Source of the DNA: Streptococcus pantholopis
Lineage (GTDB): Bacteria > Bacillota > Bacilli > Lactobacillales > Streptococcaceae
Length of the DNA: 64,000 bases
Assembly (NCBI RefSeq): GCF_001642085.1
Contig: NZ_CP014699.1
Span: forward strand, 1,426,001-1,490,000
Direction of reading: 5' to 3'
Shown: piece by piece, positions 51,111 through 59,583 of the stretch
Position numbering within the stretch: the stretch's first letter is position 1
Layout of the letters: each line of letters begins with the position of its first letter
Translations under genes and position numbers: made by a program
The notes under the pieces: model-generated
Seen by the model: only the letters and a program-made list of their open reading frames with translations
What the model was told of the DNA's origin: nothing
Database searches by the model: none

Positions 51111-51494
51111 CTAGTTCCCTTTAGTTTTTCCAGTCCAGTAATCGAAGCCATCCTGTAAGACATACAAATCAGTATAACCTGCTTTTTTGAGCATCGTCAG
51201 CACACGTGGCAGAGCCGAACTTCTGCTGGCATCATAAAGTAAAATCGGTTTATCTTTCCGCAGAGCCGAAAGCGATGTTTGAAACTGAACAGCTGGCAGG
51301 TTTCGGGCTCCCAAAATATGCTTGCTGCGAAAGGCAGCAGGCTCACGAATATCAACAAGCTGAGCGCCATGTATTAATTCCTCAAATTCCGCATTACCTA
51401 TAAATTTAGCAGCTCTGCGCACCCGAAAATAATTCCAGGCAACCCAGCCCAGCACCAGCACCAAAACAATGATGATAAAAATCCAAGAATTCAT
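51111..51494 (-). CDS. Membrane-anchored rhodanese-like protein
   Basis: A 127-residue protein from the ATG at 51494 (AAAGGAGATTTG upstream) with an N-terminal membrane anchor (MNSWIFIIIVLVLVLGWVAW) and a cytoplasmic rhodanese domain. The position of the usual catalytic cysteine reads LLYDASRSSALPRV; it is aspartate rather than cysteine, so sulfur transfer is unlikely and this is probably an inactive, binding-type rhodanese. The open frame continues 45 codons into repeat F1 and is excluded. Usually adjacent to glk; here repeat array F lies between. Confidence 0.88.
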   Translation of the reverse strand: MNSWIFIIIVLVLVLGWVAWNYFRVRRAAKFIGNAEFEELIHGAQLVDIREPAAFRSKHILGARNLPAVQFQTSLSALRKDKPILLYDASRSSALPRVLTMLKKAGYTDLYVLQDGFDYWTGKTKGN

Positions 51495-51511
51495 CAAATC
51501 TCCTTTAAAAT

Positions 51512-52813
51512 AAGATACAAAGCCCGTCAAAAGAGCAAAGCAAAAATAGGAGCCTGACCGATGAGTCACTAAAGACTCAAGGGAAGGCTGTCTTTTTTGC
51601 ACAGCTCTTAGGGCGTGTTCAATTAACAAGATACAAAGCCCATTTAAAAATCCGTATGAAAATAGGGGATGGCAAGTGATGCTGGCATCACGCTGACAGC
51701 CATCTTTTTCACTAGGATTTTAGGGCGTGTTCAATTCCATCAAGATACAAAGCCCGTTAAAAACGCAAAAGGAAAATAGGGGACTGACCGATGAGTCACT
51801 AAAGACTCAAGGGAGGGCTGTCTTTTTCCCGCAGCGTTTAGGGCGTGTTCAATTTCATCAAGATACAAAGCCCGTTAAAAGAGCAAAGCAAAAATAGGAG
51901 CCTGACCGATGAGTCACTAAAGACTCAAGGGAGGGCTGTCTTTTTCCCGCAGCGTTTAGGGCGTGTTCAATTTCATCAAGATACAAAGCCCGTTAAAAGA
52001 GCAAAGCAAAAATAGGAGCCTGACCGATGAGTCACTAAAGACTCAAGGGAAGGCTGTCTTTTTCCCGCAGCGTTTAGGGCGTGTTCAATTCATCTAGATA
52101 CAAAGCCCGTTAAAAGCGCAAATGGAAAATAGGGGACTGACTGACGAATCACAAGATTCTAAGTCAGGACATCTTTTTCCCGCAGCGTTTAGGGCGTGTT
52201 CAATTCATCTAGATACAAAGCCCGTTAAAAGCGCAAATGGAAAATAGGGGACTGACTGACGAATCACAAGATTCTAAGTCAGGACATCTTTTTCCCGCAG
52301 CGTTTAGGGCGTGTTCAATTCATCTAGATACAAAGCCCGTTAAAAGAGCAAAGCAAAAATGACGGTAAGCCAGAAATCTTTGATTTCGTCTGCGCACCCC
52401 TGCCAGAACGACTAGAAAGGTGCAGTCGACTGTTAAGGCGACAAAGCTTTCAGACGTTTACGGCTGGCGGTAAGCCAGAAATCTTTGATTTCGTCTGCGC
52501 ACCCCTGCCAAGACGACTAGGGAGTGGGACAGAACCCCAGACCACAAAGTTCCTTGTCCCACCCCCGCAAAGCCTAGTAGGCAATTTAAAGCTTTGAAAA
52601 AGCGAATAAAGTGCCACTAGACGACTAGCGTCTTGCACATAAGGCTATATCAAACATCAAGGCCTATTTTAAAAATCGGCCTTCAGACGTTTACGGCTAG
52701 CTGACAGTAAGACAAAATCTCAGACTATAAAGTTCCCTCACTCTCCCATTTCCAAGTTCGGGCTGACATCATCCAGTGGATGATGTCACTCCACAGCTCT
52801 TAGGGCGTGTTTA
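51512..52813 (+). repeat. Repeat array F: eight head-to-tail hairpin repeats
   Basis: F1 51512-51625, F2 51628-51736, F3 51742-51854, F4 51860-51972, F5 51978-52090, F6 52096-52205, F7 52211-52320, F8 52326-52813, with 2-5 bp spacers. All have outer pair GCCC/GGGC. F1 has arms AAGAGC/GCTCTT, F2 AAAATCC/GGATTTT, F3 AACGC/GCGTT; F4 and F5 are mosaics with an AAGAGC left and a GCGTTT right arm; F6 and F7 are near-identical. F8 carries 105-bp modules, an inserted stretch and the palindrome GACATCATCC..GGATGATGTC. The array starts 18 bp before the rhodanese ATG and its far end merges with the glk stop codon. Confidence 0.92.
52521..52618. repeat. Possible nested insertion inside repeat F8
   Basis: A 98-bp stretch with the hairpin GTGGGACA..TGTCCCAC interrupts a 105-bp module and is flanked by the direct 10-bp repeat AGACGACTAG (52511-52520 and 52619-52628). 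GTGGGACA hairpins are frequent intergenic sequences in streptococci. The flanking repeat could be a target duplication, but AGACG..CGTCT is also part of a local palindrome. Confidence 0.45.
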
Positions 52814-53782
52814 ACCGGCTGCAAACTGATTAGCCAGACTGGCTGCACCTATAATACCAGCGTCATTGCCGAGTTCTGCAATCTTGATTGCTGTAGTTTT
52901 TTTCACCTGAGGAAAAGCAAACTTAAGAAAGTAGGTTTCAACTCGGCTGCGTAAAAATTCACCAGCAGCTGAAACACCGCCGCCAATAACAATTGAATCA
53001 GGATTTAAGATATTAGCAATATTTGCCGCAGCCAACCCCAGATAAAAAGCCACTTTTTCAACAACCGAATCTGCAAAATAATCCCCGTCTGCAGCTGCTT
53101 CAAAAATAGCTTTGCTGGAGACATCATCTCCATTATCAATAGCCGCTTTAACAGCTGAATCCCCTTCATAGCCTTCTGCCATATGGCGGGCAAGCCGTAC
53201 TACACCGGTTGCAGAAGCCACTGTTTCCAAGCAGCCTTTATTGCCGCAGGTGCAGTCAAAACCATTCTCTGGCTCAACGATAATATGACCAATCTCTCCA
53301 CCTGCTCCGGCTGCTCCATGGATAAGGTTACCATCAGCAATAACACCACCGCCAACGCCAGTTCCAAGCGTCACAAAAACAACATCTGGATTATTGGCAC
53401 CGGCACCAACCCAGCGTTCGCCCAGTGCAGCAACATTGGCGTCATTATCAATCGCAAAAGGAATACCCAGCTCGCTTTCAATAACTGAACCAACTTCCTG
53501 TTTGGCAGCCCAATTCAGGTTAAAAGCACCAGTAACTGTTTTTTCAGAACGGTCAACGGCTCCCGGCGAACCCATACCAATACCTATAAAATCAGACTTA
53601 GTCATACCGTAAAGGGATAAGCGGTGCTTAAGAGAAGCCACGATATCCGGAACAATATGCCTGCCATCCTCTAAAATATTAGTATTAATCGCCCATTTTT
53701 CCTGAATCTGCCCATCCTGAGTTAAAATACCGAACTTGATAGTTGTTCCGCCAAGATCAATTCCCAAAAGTTTCTGACTCAT
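52811..53782 (-). CDS. glk: ROK-family glucokinase
   Basis: Phosphorylates glucose that enters without the phosphotransferase system or arises from disaccharides. The 323-residue protein has the ATP motif GIDLGGTTIKFG (7-18), FVTLGTGVGGGVI, the ROK zinc signature CTCGNKGCLE and the GHIIVEP histidine. It overlaps the upstream small gene by 4 bp. Its TAA is fused with the end of repeat array F. Confidence 0.95.
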   Translation of the reverse strand: MSQKLLGIDLGGTTIKFGILTQDGQIQEKWAINTNILEDGRHIVPDIVASLKHRLSLYGMTKSDFIGIGMGSPGAVDRSEKTVTGAFNLNWAAKQEVGSVIESELGIPFAIDNDANVAALGERWVGAGANNPDVVFVTLGTGVGGGVIADGNLIHGAAGAGGEIGHIIVEPENGFDCTCGNKGCLETVASATGVVRLARHMAEGYEGDSAVKAAIDNGDDVSSKAIFEAAADGDYFADSVVEKVAFYLGLAAANIANILNPDSIVIGGGVSAAGEFLRSRVETYFLKFAFPQVKKTTAIKIAELGNDAGIIGAASLANQFAAG

Positions 53783-53994
53783 TTGTTTCTTTCCTTTTCT
53801 TTTTCTGACTCCAATCTGTGCTCACGCCGTAAAATCAGCTCGGCCTGCAGATAATCGTCTTTTTCAAGCAGACCATTATCATAAAGCTTGCCTAATTCAA
53901 TTTTCATGACTTCAATATCATACAGACGCTTGCCGATATAAACATAGATATTAAAATTTTTTAACAGCTTTTGCACATCATAAAGTGTTTTCAT
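53779..53994 (-). CDS. YqgQ-like small protein (DUF910)
   Basis: A 71-residue helical protein, MKTLYDVQKLLKNFNIYVYIGKR..., of the YqgQ family that regularly precedes glk. Its charged C-terminus (RLESEKEKERNK) overlaps glk by 4 bp, indicating coupling. YqgQ is a three-helix protein suggested to bind nucleic acid; function unknown. Confidence 0.88.
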   Translation of the reverse strand: MKTLYDVQKLLKNFNIYVYIGKRLYDIEVMKIELGKLYDNGLLEKDDYLQAELILRREHRLESEKEKERNK

Positions 53995-54088
53995 ACCAAA
54001 ATTTTAGCAAAAAAAAAGCCGGTTTTCAAGACAGATAAAGTGCTTTATTATCTAAAAAATCAGACTTTTTTATTATAGCCGTCCATGA

Positions 54089-54814
54089 TTAAGACAGACG
54101 GTAGTTTTTGCTGAAAATCTGGTAATCAGCTTCCAGCCCGTGTTCAGAAATAACGACTCCATGGAGCGCTCCACCGTAAGCAGCACCTCCGTCAATATTA
54201 AGTTTATTGTTACGGTACCACAAATGGGTTTGACTGGCATTCTGATGAAGATAAGGAAGCGGTGTGTGGCCAAAAACAATCAGCTTGTCCAGTGAAGTCT
54301 CTTTTGCAAAAAATTCTTCGCGCGACCAGATAAAATCGTATCTGGAACTTTGGCGCCAGTCTGCTAAGTCAAGATTAACTCCGGCGTGCACACAAAGGCA
54401 AACGTCATGTTCGTAATACAAAGGGAGCTGTCTCAAAAAATCCAGCAAATCGGGATAATCTGTCTCAAACAGCTGAGCAATCTCCTGCGGAGACTTTTCT
54501 GTTAAAATGCCTTCATGGAAGAAACTTTCTATCGTTGTGCGTCCCCCATTTAACAGGTAAAGGCCGATTTCTTTTTTGGGAGCAGCCAGCCAATTCAGCA
54601 GCATATCTTCATGATTGCCGCTGACACAGACTGCCCCTGCTGTCTGCACCAGCTGATGCACTTTTAAAAAACAGTTTTTGGCATCTGGACCGCGGTCGCC
54701 TAAGTCTCCAAGAAAAACCAGCTGCTCCTCTTCCGGATTCCAATGGCGGAGCAAATCTTCAAGCATATCATATTCCCCATGCACATCGCCTACAGCAAAT
54801 ACTTTTTCTTTCAC
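54089..54814 (-). CDS. PPP-family metallophosphatase
   Basis: A 241-residue calcineurin-like phosphoesterase with the three family motifs GDVHGEYDML (8-17), GDLGDRGPDA (near 36-45) and GNHEDML (near 66-72), plus the later His residues (VHAGVNLD, FGHTPLPY). It resembles bacterial PrpA/ApaH-like Ser/Thr phosphatases or dinucleoside tetraphosphatases; the sequence does not decide between them. It is followed by the yqgQ-glk unit. Confidence 0.87.
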   Translation of the reverse strand: MKEKVFAVGDVHGEYDMLEDLLRHWNPEEEQLVFLGDLGDRGPDAKNCFLKVHQLVQTAGAVCVSGNHEDMLLNWLAAPKKEIGLYLLNGGRTTIESFFHEGILTEKSPQEIAQLFETDYPDLLDFLRQLPLYYEHDVCLCVHAGVNLDLADWRQSSRYDFIWSREEFFAKETSLDKLIVFGHTPLPYLHQNASQTHLWYRNNKLNIDGGAAYGGALHGVVISEHGLEADYQIFSKNYRLS

Positions 54815-54900
54815 AAAAAAACCTCCCCTCTTTTTTACAGTATTTCCTACTACTAGTATACTACAAGGGGAGATAATCTTCAGTTATTTAGCGGATTTCA

Positions 54901-55428
54901 TTAGTCTTTTGCTGCCAGACCGCGTTCAGCCTGCAGCATCCAAACGGTTTTATCAGCATCAGCCTGTGCGGCTGTGAAAAGATCGTTAGTTGGAGCATCA
55001 GCTTCTTCGTCAGTCACATCAAGTCCAACTTGATAAAGGTTAGAAAGGTAAGTGTAGACTTCTGCCAGCCTAGCCAAATGATCATCCATTTTTTTATCGA
55101 ATGATCCCTTGCTTTCTTCCAACTTGGAGTGATCAGCAAACTCCTTTAATGTAGAATAGGGAGCGCCGCCAATTGTAATCAGGCGTTCACTCATTTCATC
55201 GAGATGATTGTTGAGACTGTCCATGAGTTCGTCCATTTTAGGATGTAAGTAATAAAAGCCCGATCCCCGCATATACCAATGGACTTGGTGGACAATTGAA
55301 GCAGCAACAGATAAGTCTGCTACAGCTTGATTCAGCACCGCTTTTGTTTTTTCATTACCGGCTGCTCCTTGCCCTGAAATATTGTGAGTAATTGACGCAT
55401 AAAGACTTTGGGTTACTGTTTGAGTCAT
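54901..55428 (-). CDS. dpr: Dps-like peroxide resistance protein Dpr
   Basis: Ferritin-like dodecamer that stores iron and prevents hydroxyl radical formation, vital for aerotolerance in catalase-negative streptococci. The 175-residue protein has the ferroxidase motif [20 protein letters not shown] (His/His/Asp ligands) and the following [30 protein letters not shown] precedes the ATG. Two PerR-like boxes lie just upstream. Confidence 0.96.
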   Translation of the reverse strand: MTQTVTQSLYASITHNISGQGAAGNEKTKAVLNQAVADLSVAASIVHQVHWYMRGSGFYYLHPKMDELMDSLNNHLDEMSERLITIGGAPYSTLKEFADHSKLEESKGSFDKKMDDHLARLAEVYTYLSNLYQVGLDVTDEEADAPTNDLFTAAQADADKTVWMLQAERGLAAKD

Positions 55429-55447
55429 AGTAGTTACCTCCGCTTAT

Positions 55448-55493
55448 TTAGAATGATTATTATTTCTATACTTCTATTTTAGAACTATTATAG
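55448..55493. promoter_or_regulatory. Two PerR-like boxes between dpr and the prepilin peptidase gene
   Basis: TTAGAATGATTATTA (55448-55462) and TTAGAACTATTATAG (55479-55493) each resemble the PerR box TTATAATNATTATAA with two to four mismatches. They lie within 65 bp upstream of the dpr start and also face the divergent gene. Peroxide and metal control of dpr by PerR is known in streptococci. Confidence 0.62.
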
Positions 55494-55542
55494 ATAAAAA
55501 ACAAGTTATTTGTTTTATTTCTTTCATTACGAATATAAAAGT

Positions 55543-56202
55543 ATGGAAACTTTTTTGTACTTCTTTTTAGGTGCCAGTACAGCTTCATTTTTAGGGCTGA
55601 TTATTGAACGCTTCCCTAGCGAATCCATCATTGCCCCCAGAAGCCGCTGCAACAGCTGCGGCCGGATATTAGCAGTCAGAGATTTAATTCCCCTTGCTTC
55701 TCAGATATGTAACCGATTTCGCTGTCGTTTCTGTGAAAGCAAAATCCCGATTTGGTACGGCCTTTTTGAGGCAGGCATCGGTATCCTCTTTGCTCTCTGG
55801 AGCAAGGGAGTGCTGACATCAGAACAGCTCCTGCTCCTTATTTTCAGCTGCACACTCAGTCTTTATGACCTCAAAGAGCAGGCTTACCCACTGCTAATCT
55901 GGTTCTGCTTCACCCTGCCGCTTCTGCTTTTTCACAGTCCCAGCGAACTGACAATAATTTTCCTGCTTATTGCAATAGCAGCTAGTTTCATCAGTCTGCG
56001 GATAGGCAGCGGTGATTTTTTATATTTAGCTACCTTAACCCTGAACACCGATGGACAAAAAATCTTGTGGATTATTCAGCTGGCCAGCCTTTCTGCTATC
56101 TTCTTTATCCTCTTTTTTCACAAAAGAAGGAAAGCAATACCTTTTATTCCCTTCTTATCTGCGGCTTATCTTCTGCTGACAGTATGGGAACTGCTCAGTT
56201 AA
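55543..56202 (+). CDS. Prepilin peptidase (type IV leader peptidase)
   Basis: A 219-residue polytopic membrane protease from the ATG at 55543 (METFLYFFLGASTASFLG). It has the two CxxC pairs of the methylase-side loop (Cys36/Cys39 and Cys61/Cys64) and two catalytic aspartates, in LYDLKEQ and GSGDFLYL. In streptococci this enzyme (PilD/CclA) matures competence pilins (ComGC and others). Neither possible start has a strong ribosome site; an ATG 11 codons upstream is the alternative. Confidence 0.9.
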   Translation: METFLYFFLGASTASFLGLIIERFPSESIIAPRSRCNSCGRILAVRDLIPLASQICNRFRCRFCESKIPIWYGLFEAGIGILFALWSKGVLTSEQLLLLIFSCTLSLYDLKEQAYPLLIWFCFTLPLLLFHSPSELTIIFLLIAIAASFISLRIGSGDFLYLATLTLNTDGQKILWIIQLASLSAIFFILFFHKRRKAIPFIPFLSAAYLLLTVWELLS

Positions 56203-56248
56203 AAAGGTTCAAAATCCTTCTGAAACACAAATTCAGCTTAAAGCACTG

Positions 56249-57037
56249 CTAATGAACCCTGTTGTTAAAAACAGCCTGACGGATAAATCGGCTAAGTTCT
56301 GCTTCCTGCCCTTGATGAAGGGCCTCCACGACTTTACTTCCGACAATAACGCCATCCGAAACTCGGTTAAAACGCTCAATATCTGCCAGAGTTGAGACGC
56401 CAAAACCGGTAAGAACAGGGATATCAGCTATGTCATGAAGGCTACTAAGATGTTCATCCAAATTGTCCTGATAGCCTTGGACTCTGCCTGTCACACCATT
56501 TACAGCAACAGCATAGATAAAGCCTTCGGCATGTTTGGTTAGTTCTATTTGACGCTCAACCCCTGTTGTCAGAGAAACAAGAGGGATTAAAGCTATATCC
56601 GTGTTTTCAAGGTAAGGAAGAATGAAGTCTTCATGCTCATGCGGCAAATCCGGGACGATAAGGCCTTTAACAGATGTCGATTCCAAATCAGCAATAAATT
56701 TTTCAATACCATATTGAAAAACCGGATTGAAATAAGTCATGATAAGCAGAGGAACCGGGCTTTCTTTTTCTTGCAGCTTCTTAATCACAGCTCTTAAACT
56801 TGTTCCCCTCCCTAAGCTCCGCTGTCCAGCTGCTTCAATAACCGGTCCGTCAGCAACTGGATCAGACCAGGGGATACCTACTTCAATAGCTGAAGCTCCG
56901 CTTGCAGCCAGCAAATCAATAGTCTCAAAAAGTCCGTCAAGCCCTCGCTTGTGGTCGCCAGCCATAATATAGGGTACAAAAAGTCCCTGACCATTTGCTT
57001 GAATAGTCTGCAGATGCTTTGTCAGTGTTTTTATCAT
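56249..57037 (-). CDS. trpA: Tryptophan synthase alpha chain
   Basis: Splits indole-3-glycerol phosphate to indole and glyceraldehyde 3-phosphate. The 262-residue TIM-barrel protein has the family signature around [19 protein letters not shown], with the catalytic Glu and Asp, and the phosphate-binding GFGVST and [10 protein letters not shown] segments. Last gene of the trp operon; it overlaps trpB by 4 bp. Confidence 0.97.
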   Translation of the reverse strand: MIKTLTKHLQTIQANGQGLFVPYIMAGDHKRGLDGLFETIDLLAASGASAIEVGIPWSDPVADGPVIEAAGQRSLGRGTSLRAVIKKLQEKESPVPLLIMTYFNPVFQYGIEKFIADLESTSVKGLIVPDLPHEHEDFILPYLENTDIALIPLVSLTTGVERQIELTKHAEGFIYAVAVNGVTGRVQGYQDNLDEHLSSLHDIADIPVLTGFGVSTLADIERFNRVSDGVIVGSKVVEALHQGQEAELSRFIRQAVFNNRVH

Positions 57038-58251
57038 GCGTTTTCTCCTTCTGCTACAGTTTTTTCCAGCCGTTTTTTGACCTGTGAGACATCTTTGTCT
57101 CCGCGACCTGAAAGGCAGACAATGATTGATTTATCCGGACCGAGTTCTTTAGCAACTTTTTGGGTAAGGGCAATCGCATGACTGGATTCCAGAGCGGGAA
57201 TAATCCCTTCTAAGCGTGATAAAAGCTGAAAGGCTTCCAAAGCCTCTTCATCTGTCACGGCTGCATAACTTGCCCGCCCTATTTCATTAAAATAAGAATG
57301 TTCAGGACCAACACCTGGATAATCAAGGCCAGCTGAAATGGAAAAAGCTTCCATAATTTGACCATGTTCATCCTGCAGTACATCCATAAGAGCACCATGC
57401 AAAACACCAGGGCGTCCTTTAGCAAAAGTAGCAGCATGCTGGTCTGTATCAAGACCTAGGCCCGCAGCCTCTGCCCCATACATTGCCACAGTCTCGTCGT
57501 TAACGAAAGGATAAAACAAACCGATAGCGTTTGATCCGCCTCCAACACAGGCTAGAACAGCATCCGGCAGCTGACCGTCAGTTAGCGCTGCAAATTGCTT
57601 TTTAGCTTCTCTGCCGATGACAGACTGTAAATCACGGACGATTTCTGGAAAGGGAGCAGGACCCAGAGCAGAACCCATTATATAATGCGTGTCGGTAATA
57701 TGGCTAACCCAGCTGCGCAGTGCAGCGTTAACAGCGTCTTTAAGAACGCGCGACCCGTCTTTTACAGCATGAACCTTAGCCCCCAGCAATTCCATGCGAA
57801 AAACGTTAAGCGCCTGCCGCTTAACATCCTCTTCTCCCATATAAATCGTGCATTCCATATCGAAAAGCGCTGCTGCCGTAGCAGTTGCTACCCCATGCTG
57901 ACCTGCTCCGGTCTCAGCAATGATTTTTTTCTTGCCCATCCGTTTAGCCAGCAGGACTTGTCCCAAGGCATTGTTGATTTTATGAGCACCGGTATGATTA
58001 AGGTCTTCTCGTTTGAGATAGATTTTGGCTCCGCCGATATGCCTGCTTAAACGTTCTGCGTAATATAGCGGCGTTTCGCGGCCTACATAATTTTTTAAAA
58101 GAGCTGTCAGTTCGCTCTGAAAAGCGGGGTCCTTCTTGGCCTCACGGTATGCTTGGTCCAACTCAATAACTGCAGTCATCAATGTTTCAGGAATAAACTG
58201 GCCGCCAAAATTCCCATAAAAACCTTTTTTATTTGGTTGCTTATATGTCAT
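57034..58251 (-). CDS. trpB: Tryptophan synthase beta chain
   Basis: PLP enzyme that joins indole to serine to form tryptophan. The 405-residue protein carries the PLP lysine in [13 protein letters not shown] (Lys91), the indole-channel region, the phosphate loop GGGSNAIG and the SGRGDKD end motif. This is the standard TrpB1 type. Four-bp overlaps with trpF and trpA indicate coupling. Confidence 0.98.
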   Translation of the reverse strand: MTYKQPNKKGFYGNFGGQFIPETLMTAVIELDQAYREAKKDPAFQSELTALLKNYVGRETPLYYAERLSRHIGGAKIYLKREDLNHTGAHKINNALGQVLLAKRMGKKKIIAETGAGQHGVATATAAALFDMECTIYMGEEDVKRQALNVFRMELLGAKVHAVKDGSRVLKDAVNAALRSWVSHITDTHYIMGSALGPAPFPEIVRDLQSVIGREAKKQFAALTDGQLPDAVLACVGGGSNAIGLFYPFVNDETVAMYGAEAAGLGLDTDQHAATFAKGRPGVLHGALMDVLQDEHGQIMEAFSISAGLDYPGVGPEHSYFNEIGRASYAAVTDEEALEAFQLLSRLEGIIPALESSHAIALTQKVAKELGPDKSIIVCLSGRGDKDVSQVKKRLEKTVAEGENA

Positions 58252-58829
58252 GCTTTTACCCTTTCTACAAATAATCTGATTTTTTCTGCATCTTTTCGGC
58301 CATTGCTTTCAACACCGCTGGAAACATCTACAGCAAAAGGATGAAATAGACGAATGGCTTGGCTGACATTGTCGGCAGTCAGCCCTCCTGCAATGAAAAA
58401 TGGACTGCTAAATGTTTTATTTTGCAGTTTTGTCCAATCAAAAGTCTGACCGGAACCGGCAACAGGGGCATCTAAAAGCAGATAGTCTGATTGTCCGGCA
58501 GGAACTGTCAGCTCATCTTTTACCTGCAGCGCCCTAATGACAGGAACAGAGAGCGTTTTGCTGCTCATGTCCTTAAAATCTCCGTGGATCTGTACCATAT
58601 CAAGCGGTACAGCCTTGATATACTCTTCCAGCATCTCATAGCTTGGACTGACAAAAACACCGACTTTTTTCACCTTTTCCGGAACCAGCTGAGCCAAGCT
58701 TTGAGCCTGCTTCAGACTGACTTGACGACGGCTGGCCGCAAAGACAAAACCGATATAATCACTTCCAGCCTCCACAGCACTGACAACCTCATCGGGGGCA
58801 GAAAGACCGCAAATTTTAACTTTTGTCAA
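58248..58829 (-). CDS. trpF: Phosphoribosylanthranilate isomerase
   Basis: Isomerises phosphoribosylanthranilate to the open-chain ribulose form. The 193-residue TIM barrel has the catalytic Cys in KICGL (Cys7), [10 protein letters not shown], the VQIHGD segment and the phosphate site AGGLTADN and DVSSGVE. It is a stand-alone protein (not fused to TrpC) and overlaps trpC by 14 bp. Confidence 0.96.
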   Translation of the reverse strand: MTKVKICGLSAPDEVVSAVEAGSDYIGFVFAASRRQVSLKQAQSLAQLVPEKVKKVGVFVSPSYEMLEEYIKAVPLDMVQIHGDFKDMSSKTLSVPVIRALQVKDELTVPAGQSDYLLLDAPVAGSGQTFDWTKLQNKTFSSPFFIAGGLTADNVSQAIRLFHPFAVDVSSGVESNGRKDAEKIRLFVERVKA

Positions 58830-59583
58830 TTTTGAACTCCTTTATCTTTTCCGCCGGATTATCAGCCTGCATGAGAGCTGTCCCGACTAAAATGCCATTA
58901 AAATAGGGTGCTAGAGCTCTTGCATCTTCCTTTGTGAAAATAGCTGATTCAGAAATATAAACACAGTCATCTTTAAAATGTGCTGACAGCGATAAGCTAG
59001 TATTAATATCAGTTGTAAAAGTAAATAAATTGCGATTATTAACACCGATAATCTGCGCCTTAAGCTGGTGAGCGACCGCCAGTTCAGAAAGATTATGGGT
59101 TTCTACTAAAACTTCAAGACCAATCCCATAAGCAAATTCATAAAGCTCTTTAAGGCGGTGTTCCGGCAAAGCGGCAACAATCAATAAAATAACAGTTGCT
59201 CCGGCATTGCGGGCTCGGACTATCTGTTTTTCATCGATGATAAAGTCTTTAGCTAAGGTCGGAATGGTTACATGATTTGAAACATCAGCCAAATAGCTGA
59301 GCCGTCCTTTAAAAAAAACACTATCTGTCAATACCGAAATCATAGCGGCACCAGCTTCTTCATATTGTCTGGCCTGAGTAAGGATATCAACATCTAAATT
59401 AATATCTCCCATACTGGGACTGGCTTTTTTGATCTCAGCAATAATCTGCAGCTGCCGTTGATGGGTGCTGAAATAATCAAAAACTTTATAAGTCCTGCGC
59501 AAAGGCTTGAGTTCTTCCATGCTGAGCTGGTCCACTTCCAGCCTTTTTTGGGATAAAATTTTTGCTAAAAACTCTTCAGTCAT
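58816..59583 (-). CDS. trpC: Indole-3-glycerol-phosphate synthase
   Basis: Closes the indole ring. The 255-residue TIM barrel has the catalytic lysine segment [13 protein letters not shown] (about 47-59), LAKDFIIDE, the [10 protein letters not shown] motif and SESAIF. Overlaps: 4 bp with trpD and 14 bp with trpF. Confidence 0.97.
   Translation of the reverse strand: MTEEFLAKILSQKRLEVDQLSMEELKPLRRTYKVFDYFSTHQRQLQIIAEIKKASPSMGDINLDVDILTQARQYEEAGAAMISVLTDSVFFKGRLSYLADVSNHVTIPTLAKDFIIDEKQIVRARNAGATVILLIVAALPEHRLKELYEFAYGIGLEVLVETHNLSELAVAHQLKAQIIGVNNRNLFTFTTDINTSLSLSAHFKDDCVYISESAIFTKEDARALAPYFNGILVGTALMQADNPAEKIKEFKIDKS

Noticed and set aside
51495..51629. A 45-codon extension of the rhodanese protein into repeat F1.
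   Set aside because: A strong ribosome site precedes the inner ATG, and the extension is translated repeat sequence.
51512..52320. The regular 115-bp period with constant ends and variable centres looks like a CRISPR array.
   Set aside because: The variable parts are self-complementary hairpin stems, not unique spacers, the constant parts are arms of the same hairpin, copies are repeated verbatim, and no cas genes are nearby.
52450..52638. A 62-codon open frame in repeat F8.
   Set aside because: It lies wholly within repeat DNA, has no ribosome site and no protein-like composition; other repeat-borne frames (5810-6001, 1033-1275) were dropped for the same reasons.
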